Positions 36,854 to 49,099 of a stretch of 64,000 nucleotides of DNA are shown in pieces. The number at the start of each line of letters is the position of its first letter. Position 1 is the first letter of the stretch. Origin of the DNA: Tachypleus tridentatus (taxonomy: Eukaryota; Arthropoda; Merostomata; Xiphosura; Limulidae); assembly GCF_004210375.1 (NCBI RefSeq), contig NC_134833.1, forward strand, positions 144,576,127 to 144,640,126. Direction: 5' to 3'. Under the pieces are notes generated by a model. The model ran no database searches. It had not been told where the DNA came from and saw nothing but the letters and a program-made list of their open reading frames with translations. The position numbers were made by a program, and so were the translations under genes.

Positions 36854-37443
36854 AGTATTGAAAAGTATCCAAAAATGATTACACTTAACTGTTACAAGTT
36901 TATACGTTAAATTAATAATAATAAAATTTGGTAACTTATTTTTATAGCACAGAATATTCATATTAGTAGGTTAGTTCATACTGGGACCTTAAAAGCAAAA
37001 CAGACAGTTTCTGTTCTTGTTTCTCGTTATGAGAATAAGTTATGAAGACTAGTAGACCGTGTGGTGTGTAAGAAACTACCGTAGTGTTAAAAAAAAAAAA
37101 TATGAAGCTAGTTTTTTTTCCGGAATGACATTTTTCAAGGTAAATAAATTATCGTTTAAAATATCTGAAATATTCTCTTCGTAACTTAATTCAGTTAGGG
37201 AGTTATTCATCATCTCCGTAACCAGTAAAATTCAATTTAAAGGAGAATTCCTGTAAAAACTTAGTGACAAATATAGTTGATTAAACTACTTATGTAATGA
37301 AACTCTCCATCTTTCTTTAAAGTTATTTTGTTTTTACAATATTTAATAGAATACCGTTTAAAATAATTTTGAATGTGGTTCTTATCAACTTTATAATTAA
37401 TTCGATGAGTTTACAATTTCAACTTGTTATATGGGTTTAGAGT

Positions 37444-39862
37444 AAGAGTGGTCAACGTATTTTTATAGTGGCCACAACTGTGGCTAATCAAAACAACGTC
37501 GGCCACACTATTAAAAAAAAAAAAAATGAAGAGGTTAGTTTAATGAAAACAATTGCATTTCAACTAACCCATTCAATGTTAAAATTGATGGGGGTTTTCA
37601 TTAACAAGTTTCGTGAAATTTGGCTTAATATCTATGCTCAATAAACATCTTAGCTTTGCCTCTAAATTTACGTCAGTAAGTCGAGATCTGTATCTAGACT
37701 TGAGAGAATCTAGCGTAGAAAATGTTGACCCACACACCTATATGGATCCAAACATGGAAAATAATTTTGAAATTGCTATCTTTAAATTTGAAAGACTCTC
37801 ATTTAACAGAATAGTGAGCCACATCTCTGATAGAGCATTTTTGTTTACCTTTTATATGTTCTACTCTTTGCAGGGTTAACATCCCGTCTTCAAATCCACA
37901 CTTATCCAAATACAAAAAAGATGTAATTTCCTAACTTAAATTTCCTAAGTCAAATTAAGATGCAAAAATTCAAATAACATTTTCAAATTTTTAAATTCGG
38001 CGAACCGTTATTCAGATTTTTGATCCAGTTTACATAGAGATAATCTTTAGTATCAGAGAAACCATACTCCTTATTATTTTCTAGAAAACGTTTCAACTTT
38101 GCAAAATGTGACAAATTATTCTTTTGTAATTGTTCCACCAGGAGGTTTAACTTTAATTGAAATTCACAAATAGACTGTGATTGTTCGCTTATTATTTGAC
38201 CTGTTCCCTGACGCTTTGTATTCAAATTATATAAGTGAGCCATCATGTCGCACAGAAAGTGCAAATCACACTGCCATAAATAGTTTCAATTTCAGAGAAC
38301 TTTTCAATCTTACCTTTTTCAACAAAATACTCTTTTATTTGAGGAAATAAGGAAGTAAATCGTTCCAAGACTTTTCCTCTACTTAACCATCTCACATTTG
38401 CAAAATCAGTAAGATCATCAAAATTACAGTCACTGCTTTTCTATAAAGACTTAATTAACAAACTGTCGAGGGATGAGAGAGCTTCCACTTCTAATATAAT
38501 TCACAATTTTTATGACAATTTTTCAAATATTTCAATTCATTACTTTTAGACATCTGAGCACATAACTTTCCCCGATGCAAAATGCAATGGAAAGATGGCA
38601 GCGTGGACTTCACATTATTTACAGTTAAATGCCGCTTTAAAAGAGAAACAAATCTCAATTTCGCCCAAGTCACAGCGGGATCGCCATCTGTTGTGACAGA
38701 AACCAGTTTTTTTTTTGTTTTTAATCCAGATTTAATTTTTTTTAAATTTAAGAAAATTTTTAAAAGATGTTTCTTCAATATGTTCGATCTCGTAATCCAC
38801 AAAGGCCAAGCATTTCTTCCGTCACCTGAAGATCTGAAGTTACATGTCAAACTCAAAATATCAACTGTGCAGTGTCACTAACATCTGTTGACTCATTTAG
38901 TGCTAAAGAAAAATACAAACAATCTTTTAGTTGTTCAAGCAACTGATTTTCTATATCTCTCGCTAACTCTAGTATTCTATGGACAATTGTTCTTCAACTT
39001 AATAGCAAATTATCTACCTTTTGAAGAATATCATCTTTTATTTTTGAATCATAATTCTCCAACATAGTTTCAATGATAACAACCAATATTTCTTTTACTA
39101 GTTCAGCATCAAAAAATGATTTCTTTTTTGAGCTAGAATCCAATCTATTTTATAGCTAACTAACATAACTAGTTCTATCGATAATAAAAATATTTTTAGA
39201 CCTCCATTTTGTTCATTAAGTTGTGCTTTCAGGCGGCTAATTTCATTCATACGATCTTTGCTATCAACTGGAACTTTTACATTAAATTCGTTGTGAAAAT
39301 TTTTAAAGTGTTGCTTAAGAATGTATAATTTATTATTTCTAAATACTTTGTTACACAAAAGATACACTGACTTATTATTCGCTTCAATCACTACAAATTT
39401 CAACTTTCATTAAGTTCTCGTTTCACGTTTCTTCAGTCACGCGACATTCTCTTTTCAGCAGTAATGCTAGAATCAATTATATTGTCTTTATTTTCTGAGT
39501 GTTCATCAGCATCTGGATTATTTCGTTTTAGAATTATCCACTTATCCATATTGTGGGATTAAAAACAAAATATATTTAAACATTTTAGAAGTTGTACAAT
39601 AAAAATATGTTTGCAAGCGCTTGCAAAACAACTTACACTCGATAATAAACATCCAAACCAGACTGACGTTACAAAATGGATAGAGCCTGTGTCAGTGATG
39701 AAGCGCGCGACATTAGCGATGACGTGAGGCAATGCAGTTCTTGATTACCAAGTTTGCGATGAAAAATAAATGATAGAAAATGTTGATTCCTAAACTGAAG
39801 CTGACCACAATTGTACTATCCGCTGGCCACATGTCAGTGGCCATGTAGTTGCCTTCCTCTGG
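37444..39862 (-). mobile_element. hAT element (ZBED5-like) inserted in block G of unit C
   Basis: Ends: left 'aagagtggtcaacg', right (reversed) 'ccagaggaaggcaac', an imperfect terminal repeat. Sub-terminal 'gtggccacaactgtggc' (left) and 'ctggccacatgtcagtggcc' (right) form a second inverted pair. Flanking 8-mers 'tttagagt' (37436-37443) and 'tttacagg' (39863-39870) fit a decayed 8-base duplication. Unit D at about 59650 reads 'gggcttagaagtaagttaaa' without the element, an empty site. Confidence 0.88.
37983..39549 (-). pseudogene. hAT transposase relic (ZBED5/SCAND3-like)
   Basis: On the minus strand a start at 39549 gives 'MDKWIILKRNNPDADEHSEN'. Further pieces follow: 39403-39098 with a C-H finger remnant ('LLCNKVFRNNKLYILKQHF') and 'LKAQLNEQNG'; about 38880-38930 with 'SDTAQL'; 38856-38491 with 'LVSVTTDGDPAVTWAKL' and 'FHCILHRGKLCAQM'; and 38264-37983 with 'HFLCDMMAHLYNLNTKRQG' and 'FAKLKRFLENN'. 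These match the order of motifs in ZBED5-like hAT transposases. Many stops separate the pieces. The C-terminal dimerisation block is not recognisable. It cannot encode an active enzyme. Confidence 0.8.
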
Positions 39863-40256
39863 TTTACAGGATAAAGTTAAATATCCTAAACTGGACGAAC
39901 ATCTGAAGATATGTTAGGAATTACGGCCAATAACATTATTAATGGATAAATGCATTTTAACATTTATGAATTTTAATATTTATTGCGCTATTACGTTTAT
40001 CTGATGAAAGTGTTATAATGAAAATTATTTTCGACATATTTTTATTACACACATATGAAGACCGTTTCACATTTGTTCATATAAAGGAATTAGGGTGGAC
40101 TTGTAAATAAGTCATTTTTCATTTTTAGAAATATTTAACACATCTAATGCTTTATAGTATCAATAAGATATATTTAGACATAAGCTAATATTAATAGACA
40201 AATATTAATTGTTTAATTTTTATTCGCAATACTTTTCTCGACAACCAATTGTGGAC

Positions 40257-41197
40257 ATGAAAACTTCTGACCAGACATTCAGTTTTAAAAGGTTCAAGAA
40301 TATTCCTGGAATTGGAATTATTTTGGAAATGACATCAGGATTCATGTATTCTCTGGCGATCCTGAATTTGAAGCTGGTGACAGAAATTAGTCCGGCCCTG
40401 TTTCTGGTAATTCAAGCTCTTATCCAATGGGTAATTTATAATCATTTTATTATTTTTTCGAAAGCCAGTTACTTCTGAGAGAAAATAGAAGGAATTATTT
40501 TGTTTTTTAGAGCTTTATTTGATGGAATATTAAAGACCCAATGATATACTGTTTTCACTGGCTCCCTCTTGCGGATGCTTCCACAATCTACTTCTCTTCT
40601 CCAGTGTTCATTAGTTTGCTTGCTTACTTGATTTTGAGGGAACCTTGTGGGGCTTACAATGTATTCGTCTTAATGCTGCCGATGACGGGCATTATTTTAA
40701 TTATCAAACCAACGTTTATCGTAGGAACGTTCCAAGAGATTCATGACATAGATAATCGACGGAAAGGAACTATTTTTGGATTTTCTGCGTGTCTGTTGAA
40801 AGCTTGTTGCTATACAATGGCCCGTAAACTTCAAAGAACACCACCTTAAGTTGTGGCTGCCATGATGTCTGCCTTTAGCTTTGTTGTATGAACTTTTCTA
40901 TTGTTCTTGTTCGAAAAAATCCAATTATCATCTTGTGGTAAAAGCAGTGTTCTTGTTGTGAGTTCTGGCATCTTTATGACACTGAATCATCTCCTCACCA
41001 CAATAGCCTTACAAGTGGAAAATGCTGGACCAGTGTCTGTTGCTCAAACTCTAAATATAATTACAGCCTTTTTGTTCGATATTTTCATCTTAAATACCAT
41101 CGCCATCTGGTGTAGTATTTTTGGCGCTGTTTTAATTTTTGTTGGTGTTCTTTTAACAACATTAACAACATTTTTATTACAAATGTTCGTAACGTAG
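40257..41197 (+). pseudogene. SLC35G1-like EamA transporter, copy C (stops and a frameshift)
   Basis: ATG at 40257 gives 'MKTSDQTFSFKRFKNIPGIG', followed by membrane segments. The first frame ends at 40478 ('SKASYF' then a stop). After a frameshift near 40530, the frame at 40541-40849 carries 'DASTIYFSSPVFISLL', 'LILREPCGAY', 'IIKPTFIVGTFQEIHDIDN' and 'CCYTMARKL', and ends where a Gln codon has become TAA ('RTPP-stop'). One more stop lies near 40890; then 40901-41197 is open and gives the second EamA repeat, ending 'VLLTTLTTFLLQMFVT' because the original stop is lost. It keeps the segment deleted from copy A. The possible splice acceptor seen before copy D is mutated here ('attcgcaa'). Confidence 0.85.
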
Positions 41198-41930
41198 TTC
41201 ACGAGAAACAGATTTATTAAACATTGCTTGGAGTGAAATGTATAACTGTCGATAGATGTTAAACATACCATTGATAATAATGGGTAGGACCTTGAGTTCG
41301 AGTACTAGTTTTCCAATGATGATGACATACAATCGACTTGTTTAGTTTGTTGTTTCTCTTTGATGCCGATGTACATGGTCATGAGAGTTCGGTTTCTGAC
41401 TTCAAGATAAACTTTTATGCTTTAGTGAGACGTGTTCAGATTTCTTTTATGTTCCTATTTTTCACGAAACTTCCATGTGTTTATTTGTGTTTCGTTTGTT
41501 TTCATTAAGAATTTACTGTAAATAAAAATAATTTGTAAAAAAAGAAAAACATTCGATCTGCTTTAAAATTTCAAATTTTATAAATGTGTCAAATAAAAAT
41601 TAAACAACTCTGTATTTGAAACAGCTGTGTTTTGATATGTATCACAATTTTAGAAACATTCATTTGTGAAAATGATGAGTCACATACAAGGTTCTTATAT
41701 TTTCAATTATTACTATCTGAGACTCGGAAAACATTATGTAGGCGTGAATGTATTTAACAAAACTACACGACGTATTTAAGTTTATAATCGACCACCCACG
41801 ATGTATATCTTAATGTAGTTATAAGGTGTCCGTATTTGTCACCAATGGCAATATTATTTCATATTAATTTCAGCATACTTACTGATAAGTCGTATTGTGT
41901 TTCTAATCCAAAATATGTAAAAACCAAAAA
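41198..41930 (+). repeat. Block G, 3' flank of copy C
   Basis: The first 450 bases are the reverse complement of the 3' flank of copy A. No gene seen after it. Confidence 0.6.
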
Positions 41931-42149
41931 CGCAAGCTGTCCCTAATTTAGCCGTCTAAAACAGCTGGTCATCACCACCCACTGCCAACTCTTGGGCTAC
42001 TCTTTTACCAATGAATGGTGGGATTGACCCTCACATTATAACGTCCCCACGACTGGGAGGGCGAGCATGTTTGGTGCGAACGGTTATTAGAACCCGCGAC
42101 CCTCGAATTACCAGTTGAACGCCTTAACACGCTTGGCCATGCCGGGCCT
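41931..42149 (-). mobile_element. SINE-1, copy with truncated tail
   Basis: Head on the minus strand 'ggcccggcatggccaagcg', B box 'gggttctaataacc', and an internal deletion in the 'gggaaggcagct' part. The tail end is missing. Confidence 0.88.
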
Positions 42150-42229
42150 CAAAATATTTGCAACTTATCAAGTGGGTACATTTAGCAGAAGTATTCTAAA
42201 ACTTTCACCGGCTTTCTGTCGATATTTAT

Positions 42230-43100
42230 TTATATTGTAATGTACTTTCAGCTGCTGAGGTATCAGAAACTTTCCAAAGAGAGAATTGATTTTCAACGAA
42301 AAACTTTCTAGTGTTTAAATGGTTGACATCACAATTCCATTGTGTTGAAGAAAATACTTTATAAAAGACGTCAAGTTTGATTTATCATTTCTACCTTTAA
42401 TAAAATAAATTCAAAATTCTCCGGTAGGATAAAAAATCAATACCAATATGGTTGATTAGGGACCGTCAAAAGTCATAATTTTACCTTATTAACCTCTTGA
42501 TTAAAGATTGAAAGATTGAAATGTATGATTGAAGATTTATGTTAGACTTGAATTAAAGTCTTAACTAAAACTAAAAAAACCGTTCTTAAAAGCAGAGAAT
42601 CAATTATTGTTGACAACGAATTTTGTAGGATTTCAATAACACTCAGTTCTTAAACTTTTTAGAACAAACATGCTTTCAATAATAATGAGTTTTAAATTAT
42701 GCAAACATGATTTGAACAAAACTGAGTTTTTAAACTTTGTAGATATGATACCAATAACACTGACTTTTCAAACTATGAAGACATGATTTCAATAACACTA
42801 ATATTAAAACTTTGCATACTTGATTTCAGTAACGCTCAATGTTTAAACTCTATGGAGAAGATATGTTTTCAGTGACACTGTTTCTCAGTTTTGCAAAGCA
42901 ATCATGATTGTACTAACACTCAGGTTTCAAACAATGCACAATAAACATAATATAAATAATAACCAGTTCTTAAACTTTGGAAACATAATAGGCTTATAAT
43001 GGTAAACACAGACTTTAAATACGTATAGCAAGCCCAACAGAAGCAAAGAATTACGTTGTTTCATGGTCACTTAACAAACAAAAACTAATAAAAACCTGAA
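42230..43100 (+). repeat. Spacer plus block R, unit C
   Basis: From 42545 onward it shows about ten degenerate 38-base units ('aaactttgtagatatgatac', 'aaactatgaagacatgattt', 'aaactttgcatacttgattt'). It is the reverse complement of 3830-4330. The 42410-42560 part is in the same orientation as 4725-4880. Confidence 0.75.
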
Positions 43101-43322
43101 TTACAAAAACGAAAGAGTATTCTAATTCTACATTTACAGTGTAGTGTAGTGACATTAAGGTCTACTTATCCAAGTTACAGCTTTGGTAGGGAATTATATT
43201 TTTAACAGTTTTTTATTTAGGCTCTAAATATTCTTCATAGTTTATCCTAGGAAAACAATTACATTTATGTTTTGTATTAGATATTTTTTATGCGTGTATT
43301 GGTTAGTATAATTATGCTGTTA
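43101..43322. other. AT-rich spacer, nothing recognised
   Basis: No gene or repeat family identified. Confidence 0.4.
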
Positions 43323-43518
43323 GGCTTAGCGTGGCTTGGTGGTTAAGGCGCACGAATCGTACTTAGGGGTCGCGGGTTCGATTCCTAGTTACACCAAAGA
43401 TGGGAGTATTGTAATGAAACAGCCAATTCCACTAATCGTTGATAAAAGACTAGCCAACCAGTTAACGATGAATGGAAATGACTACATGATTTCGTTCTAG
43501 TCTTATACTACTAAATTA
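43323..43518 (+). mobile_element. SINE-1, diverged copy without tail
   Basis: 'aggcttagcgtggcttggtg' head with B box 'gggttcgattcc', a reduced body ('tggaaatgactacatgattt'), and an end at 'actactaaatta'. Older or a sub-family variant. Confidence 0.8.
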
Positions 43519-44744
43519 AGTAAAAAATGAATTGATGAATATGTATGATAAACAGCAAGATTTATCCAAGACCTTACAAACCCTGATTAGGAAATGTTAA
43601 ATGTCGATTTAATAGAAATTTCAAATAGTTGCTGCCAGGAGAAACTTTATTTTCATATAAAATAACAAAATATAATATTTAGGGACAACAATAAACCTCT
43701 TGGTCAACCTCGGGTGTCCCATTTTTTAAACTAAATTATTATAAATTTAAAAATATATCTGAAACCCAGCCCTTACTATTTATATAGGTATCAAGCTTTT
43801 AATTAATCATAATATAAAGTTTGTTGAGGACAAGATAATTATCTGTTGGTTCATCGTGGTTGTACCATTCTTTAAACCAGATTTGAAATAATAAAAAATA
43901 TAAATCCAGTTCTTATCATTGTTACATTTATCAAGATTTCTTTAAAACTCATTGAAATTTATTGTCTCAATAACATACGAAACAACTCATTCCATTGGTG
44001 AAATATCTTATTTAAAAATAGAATTGTCGTAGCTGAGAACAGCTTTCCCTTTGCCTATATCTATATGTATGTCTTCTCGGTCTATAATTGTCAATGTTAA
44101 GTATGACAAATGTTGACACATCAACGAAATCAATTCCTTTTAGAATCACAAACACAGCAACCAGATCTCCTCTAACTTTTTTTTTTCACAATTTTAAGAC
44201 GTTAATCTCTACTCTAATAACAACCCTTCCATCTGAGGTATGATTTTAGTTATCATTTTATAAATACGTTCCAGCAATTATATGCTCTTTCTAAAGTATG
44301 GAGTCAAAGACTGAACATAATTCACCAAATATCACCCGACCAGTGATAAATACAGCTTAAAATCCTATTTGTCGTATCACCATGGAGAGCACATTGCTTG
44401 GATGGCTTCGGAGACTGATCAAGAAATACATCAAGGTTAGTTCTTTTTAGGTTATTCTAAAATTATATTTATAATTCAAATTATTATAATCCACATACAT
44501 TATATTGCATTTACTATAATTGCAACACATCTGTAATTTATTTGCTCAATTAAATATATTATCCAAACTAATGTTTACATCAGTAACATCCTCCTCAAAC
44601 AAGCAAGAGCTTGACAAAAAAAGTAAATTTAAGTAATTTATTGAACATTCCTTCACCTATCTCATTAATGTAAATAATAATAAAAAACGACAATGGTTCT
44701 AAAACTGAGCCCTAAGTTACTCCACTTGTGATATTCATCTGGAC

Positions 44745-45262
44745 TGGGATGGACAGGTGGTTAGGCGCTTGACTCGTAATCCGAGGGGTCGCGGATTCGA
44801 ATCCTCGTCACATCAAATATACTCATTCTTTTAATTGTTAGTGCGTTATAATGAGGCCCGGCATAGTAAGGTAGGTTAAGGTGTGCGACTCGTAATCTGA
44901 GGGTTGCAGGTTCTCCTTTTAAGCCGTGAGGGCGTTATAAAGTGATGGTCAATCCTACTATTCTTTGGGAAAAGAGTATCCCAAGAGTTGGCGGTGGGTG
45001 GTGTTGACTAGCTGCCTTCCCTCTAGACTTACACTGCTAAATTAGGGACAGCTAGCACATATAGCCCTCGAGTAGGTTTGCGCGAAATTCAAAACAAACA
45101 AAGAAACAAGCGTTATAATGTGACTGTCAATACCACTATTCGTTGATGAAAGAGTAACCCAAGAGTTGACAGTGGGTGGTGATGACTAGTTGCCTCTCCT
45201 CAAGTGTAAATTACTGACGGCTAGCGCAGTACACCTTTGCGCGCAATTCATAAACAAAGAAA
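44745..45262 (+). mobile_element. SINE-1 (outer copy) interrupted by another SINE-1
   Basis: The head half is 44745-44853 ('ggactgggatggacaggtgg', B box 'ggattcgaatcc'). The tail half is 45110-45262 ('gcgttataatgtgactgtca' to 'caattcataaacaaagaaa'). Together they make one element once the inner copy and one 11-mer are removed. Confidence 0.92.
44854..45109 (+). mobile_element. SINE-1 (inner copy) nested in a SINE-1
   Basis: It starts 'aggcccggcatagtaaggta' and ends 'caaaacaaacaaagaaacaa'. The target duplication 'gcgttataatg' stands at 44843-44853 and at 45110-45120. It has lost the bases between the B box and 'ccttttaagccgtgagggcg'. Confidence 0.95.
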
Positions 45263-45622
45263 TTGACATGCATCTAGTTTAGCTAAAGACCATTCTCATA
45301 ACATTCTGTTTTCTTCCTCCTAGAAACTCTTGACCAATTAACTCATTTATCTCCCACACCTATAGAGATAATTTTATTAGCCTTTAAAGTGGCATCTTGT
45401 CAAATGCTTTGTAAAATACAGATACACCACATTTACACAAGCAGTGTCTTTTGGTAAGAATGTCAGGAGATTTTTAAGACGAGGTTTTCTCTCAGTAACA
45501 ATATGGATATTATTCAATAACATTTTAAAATTACTTACCAAATCATCTTTTATTAGATTTTTTTCGTCAAATGTACAAAAATGATTTGAGGTACTTAAGG
45601 CGTGATAAGCTGAAGCTGACAA

Positions 45623-47180
45623 GGTAAGTTCACCTTTTTATGATAACGATTAGAGAGAGCCTCTTTTAGCTGATGTATTACCAGAGGTGTCAGTGTATGT
45701 CAGGTTGTTTTTAAAATTATTACATGTGTTGATAATTGTTACTCATATTCCTTAACAAACAATTAGTTTTATCTAAATAATAATAAAACAACAATGTTAT
45801 TTGTAAACGGAACTGGGAGAATTCTGGATGTGAACATGTTGTTCTGCCATTCATGAGATTCAAGGTTCGAAACATCATAAAACGCTGAAGCAACATAACA
45901 TGGTTTTCTCAACTTCTGACTGATAAACACTTGGCAGGAACAAAACCAGGTTATGCACATGCGTTAGACAGACACAACCAACAGTGTAGGAAATGTAGGC
46001 CTAAGACTGGCGTTAGACAGACACAACAAACAGTGTAGGAAATGTAGGAGACCAAGCTATTATGAGAAAATTGACGAGTTAAACAAAACATAATGATAAC
46101 TGCAAGCAGATGCTTATGAAAGTTTTGATCAGTACGAAACAGAATGAATAATAAAATAAGGCCAGCTTTGTGTCTATCCAGATCAACACAAACTAGGACT
46201 ATGAAAGACAATAGATAACAACAGTGTGTGTGTGTATATATACATGGAGAGTATTCAGGCATTGTGTAAGCATTACTGTTCAGTAATGTGTGAGACAGTT
46301 GTGATTTAAGTCCAGAATATATTTTACGCTACTCAGCGGGCAGATCAATTTGATTAGAATGAAGACATTGTGACTTTTAATATCTAAGGCTGCTCTTAAA
46401 ATAATAAAAAAAACATGATAAAAAGCAAGTCCAATAACAGAGATATTTTTAAAAGGTAGATTGATTTCAAACACACATATTTAATGACTGCTATTTGGCT
46501 AGACACGTAGTGAATGTTCATCAATTCTTAATTTCTTTGACGTCATAAAAATGACTGAGTTTATTAAGTTCTTAAATGTTTCCAATATTTATTTTCTAAT
46601 ATAATTTAGAGAATATCGATAGACCAAGGTGAATTTTACGTTATTTTGATTTTAATTATTGAGAAATGAAAGCATATATTCTAAAGAAAGGCCTTTCTAA
46701 CAGCATGTTTCTATATCACAATATTTCGTATTGTAGACGTCAACGAATTCCGATATGAAACATCAAACTCAAAGATAATTTACAATTAGAGTTTTTACCT
46801 AAAACTATAATCTTTTCCCTACGTAGTTCGGTTACATGAGAGTAAACATTTATACCAAATGACAGAGAAGTTTATTAAACATCACTACATCAGTCCTTCA
46901 GTTATCATTAGTTGAAGTACCTCTTGTTTAGTTGATCATCCAGGGTAGGTGAAAAGAGTGTTGATAAATAAATCAATACAACACTTAACAACTGAATAGA
47001 AACTTTAAATAATAGCCATTCTGTACCATCTTGCACTAATCATAATTTGAAATTTTGAAAAATCTCTAGCATAAACATTGTTATGTAGCCACATTTATTG
47101 AAATAAATAAATATTGAAAATATTTCTTTGTTAGTTCTACATGTAGTGTCACCTATATTAAACTTCTATCGGCCTAGTTT
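45623..47180 (-). repeat. Block H, reversed copy, unit C
   Basis: The reverse complement of 1046-2500 and co-linear with 20560-22985. Anchors are 'ctacatgtagtgtcacctat' (near 47150) and 'gtggcta..' reversed. The open frames at 45769-46474 lie in this repeat and are not shared by other copies. Confidence 0.72.
45961..46050. repeat. 49-bp tandem duplication
   Basis: 'gcgttagacagacacaac' starts at 45961 and again at 46010. The two units differ at few positions, and the second unit breaks off after 'ggaaatgtagg'. Confidence 0.9.
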
Positions 47181-47224
47181 TGGAAACACTGTTTTAATCA
47201 GTGTAATATATATGGATATACATC

Positions 47225-47484
47225 TTGTTTGTTTGTTTTGAATTTCGCACAAAGCTACTCGAGGACTATCTGAGCTAGCTGTCCCTAATTTAGCAGTGTA
47301 AGACTAGAGGAAAACACCTAGTCATCACCACCCACCGCCAAGTCTTGGGCTACTATTTTACCAACGAATAGTGGGATTGACCGTTACGTTATAAAGCCCC
47401 CACGGCTGAAAGGTCGAGCATGTTTGGCGCGACGGGGATGCGAACTCGCGACCCTCAGATTGCGAGTCGCACGCCTTAACACGC
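47225..47484 (-). mobile_element. SINE-1, copy lacking the extreme head
   Basis: 'tttgaatttcgcacaaagct' tail to 'agtcgcacgccttaacacgc'. 'tatacatctt' occurs on both sides (just before 47225 and after 47484), a target duplication. Absent from the other J copies. Confidence 0.9.
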
Positions 47485-47699
47485 CTATACATCTTCTAAA
47501 AGCACTTAATTAAAGTTTCTTAACCTATATAAATTTTACTTTAAAAGGCTTGATAAACATTATATTTATATCTGTATAACGTATTTTGGTTGATAGATAT
47601 AAGGAAGTGATCAGAATTAGAAAATAGTAAATAAATCTCAAATTACGATATAATAAAGGTACAGTGAAAACTTTGATAAATAATGAATCAAATAAATTT

Positions 47700-47815
47700 T
47701 AATTCTAGTTAAGCAGAACGCTATAAAATGGGCTTTCGTGCTCTGCCAACCTCAGGTATTGAAGACTAGTTTCTAACGTATACGACTTCAGAAATGTCTC
47801 TGTGCCAGTATAAAC
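47700..47815 (-). mobile_element. SINE-3, decayed copy
   Basis: 'aaaatgggctttcgtgctct' and 'ggtattgaagactagttt', matching 13006-13098 in the first J copy. Confidence 0.6.
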
Positions 47816-48448
47816 ATATATTCCATAAAACTTTGCATATAAGTGTCTTTGCAGAGTTAAATAGCACTGGGATGCTTTGAAAAATCCGCATTGTAAGTTG
47901 AAATTAACCATTGAAATACTGTAAAGTGATCAACGTAGTGCTATCTATTGGTCATGTTATGTGTCTAAAAACTATATATTATTTTAGTGATTTATTAATA
48001 TATATAATTTACATTATTTCGCTTCACAATAAAGAATAGAATTATACCGCGAAATAATATCGATACACTAACGTTGTAGTCGTTAATTATATGATTCTCG
48101 AAGCTGTTTTGTTTAACAATAAAGTAGCTAATTTGTTACATGAGCCGTTTCTGACTCAGTAGTATTTCTGATGATTTATAACTCTAAAATGGAGTTACAA
48201 GAATGTGTATATTTGTTATTAATAAATTTCTGATTTGAAATGGTTTATAAACCGCTAGATAGCGACAAAATATTCTGACATTTAAGATTGATGAAACTGT
48301 CCCAAAGTGAAAGGAGGCATTTGGCATAGAAGTGAAGAATATAAAATTAAACAAGTGAGATAACTAGATCAATATAAGTTTTGTGACCACAAAACACGCT
48401 TACCATATTTATTATAGATCAGCTTTCTTCCACTGAAGTGACATTCGT

Positions 48449-48740
48449 GTTAATTATAGGTGGATATTTATATCTGTACTGTCATCGTTTCTCTGAATGA
48501 TGTTAGTATCCATTAGGCACAACAGATACTCCACTCTTCCAGTCTTGTATGATGTACAGCTAGAAGTATCATTGGTATAGGCTGCAGAATGTAAACAATG
48601 AAAAGATAACACTGATATGTAAATGAGTGTAGTTATATCACAATGTGATGTTGTGTGGGCAGCTGGTTAAATCTCAGCATCCCTCAAGCTCAACATGGTG
48701 GAATTACCTCAGCACCACTCTCAATCTTTGATGGAGTCAC
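48449..48740 (+). repeat. Block K
   Basis: 'ggtggatatttatatctg' at the J edge and 'agctggttaaatctcagcat' further in. Reversed and shortened at 12625-12715. No gene seen. Confidence 0.65.
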
Positions 48741-49099
48741 AGAAGCTGGATAGATAAAAACTAGGGTGAGACAAGGCTTTTTCTCTGTATAAATTATATC
48801 AAAAATCAGTTATGCAGCTTTCCTTTTCAGTTTATACAACGTCAGATGACAATATAAACCTGTCTGCAACATAAATTATGTTACTCTTACTTTAAAGAGT
48901 CAAGCTAGGGAGTATAGTAGGTTACTTAAACCATGCTTAAATAGGAATACCAACAGATTGTGGTATAAAAGGTACCATGTTAGGTATATCAGTTGCAGTT
49001 ATTTCCAAAGTAAATGGATGGAATAGCTGAAAGCAACACATTTATATCGCTACATAGTGAAACGACTAAATTTAACAACATCTAGCGTTGTGAAAAATC
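48741..49099. other. Spacer, nothing recognised
   Basis: No gene, block or repeat family supported. Confidence 0.4.

Larger units (their letters stand above)
35900..40256 (+). repeat. Block G, 5' flank of copy C (carries two insertions)
   Basis: It is the reverse complement of 7041-9660 in order, interrupted by a SINE-1 (36650-36853) and a hAT element (37444-39862). The interrupted palindrome has arms at about 36144-36183 and 36286-36335. The open frame 36308-36496 lies inside the repeat and is not conserved. Confidence 0.78.
43655..45622 (-). pseudogene. CR1-like LINE relic (RT), unit C, with nested SINEs
   Basis: Read on the minus strand: 45622-45377 covers the RT fingers ('FKMLLNNIHIVTERKPRLKN', motif A decayed to 'VVYLYFTKHL'). 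The sequence is then broken by SINE-1 insertions. At about 44735-44640 the RT motif region 'GSVLEPLSFFIIIYINEIGE' follows, corresponding to the 'GSVLGPLLFIIYINDI' block. The thumb/C-terminal region follows at 44450-44000 ('KKLEEIWLLCLIF' and 'TLTIIDREDIHIDIGKG' after frame corrections), where the family has its 'ERRLRGDLI..' region. The 3' UTR-like part is duplicated (about 43684-43800 and 43830-43930). Stops throughout. Confidence 0.78.
47181..48448 (+). repeat. Block J, third copy (with SINE-1 insertion)
   Basis: It matches 12716-14438 and 22986-24720. It begins at 'cacctatattaaacttctat' (near 47151) and ends 'gttaattataggtg'. A SINE-1 (47225-47484) is inserted, and a SINE-3 lies at about 47700-47815 (minus). 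Confidence 0.75.

Noticed and set aside
46225..46245. GT/TA microsatellite as a possible Z-DNA or regulatory element
   Set aside because: Very short and without context; similar TA runs at 12773 and 61702 are equally unremarkable.
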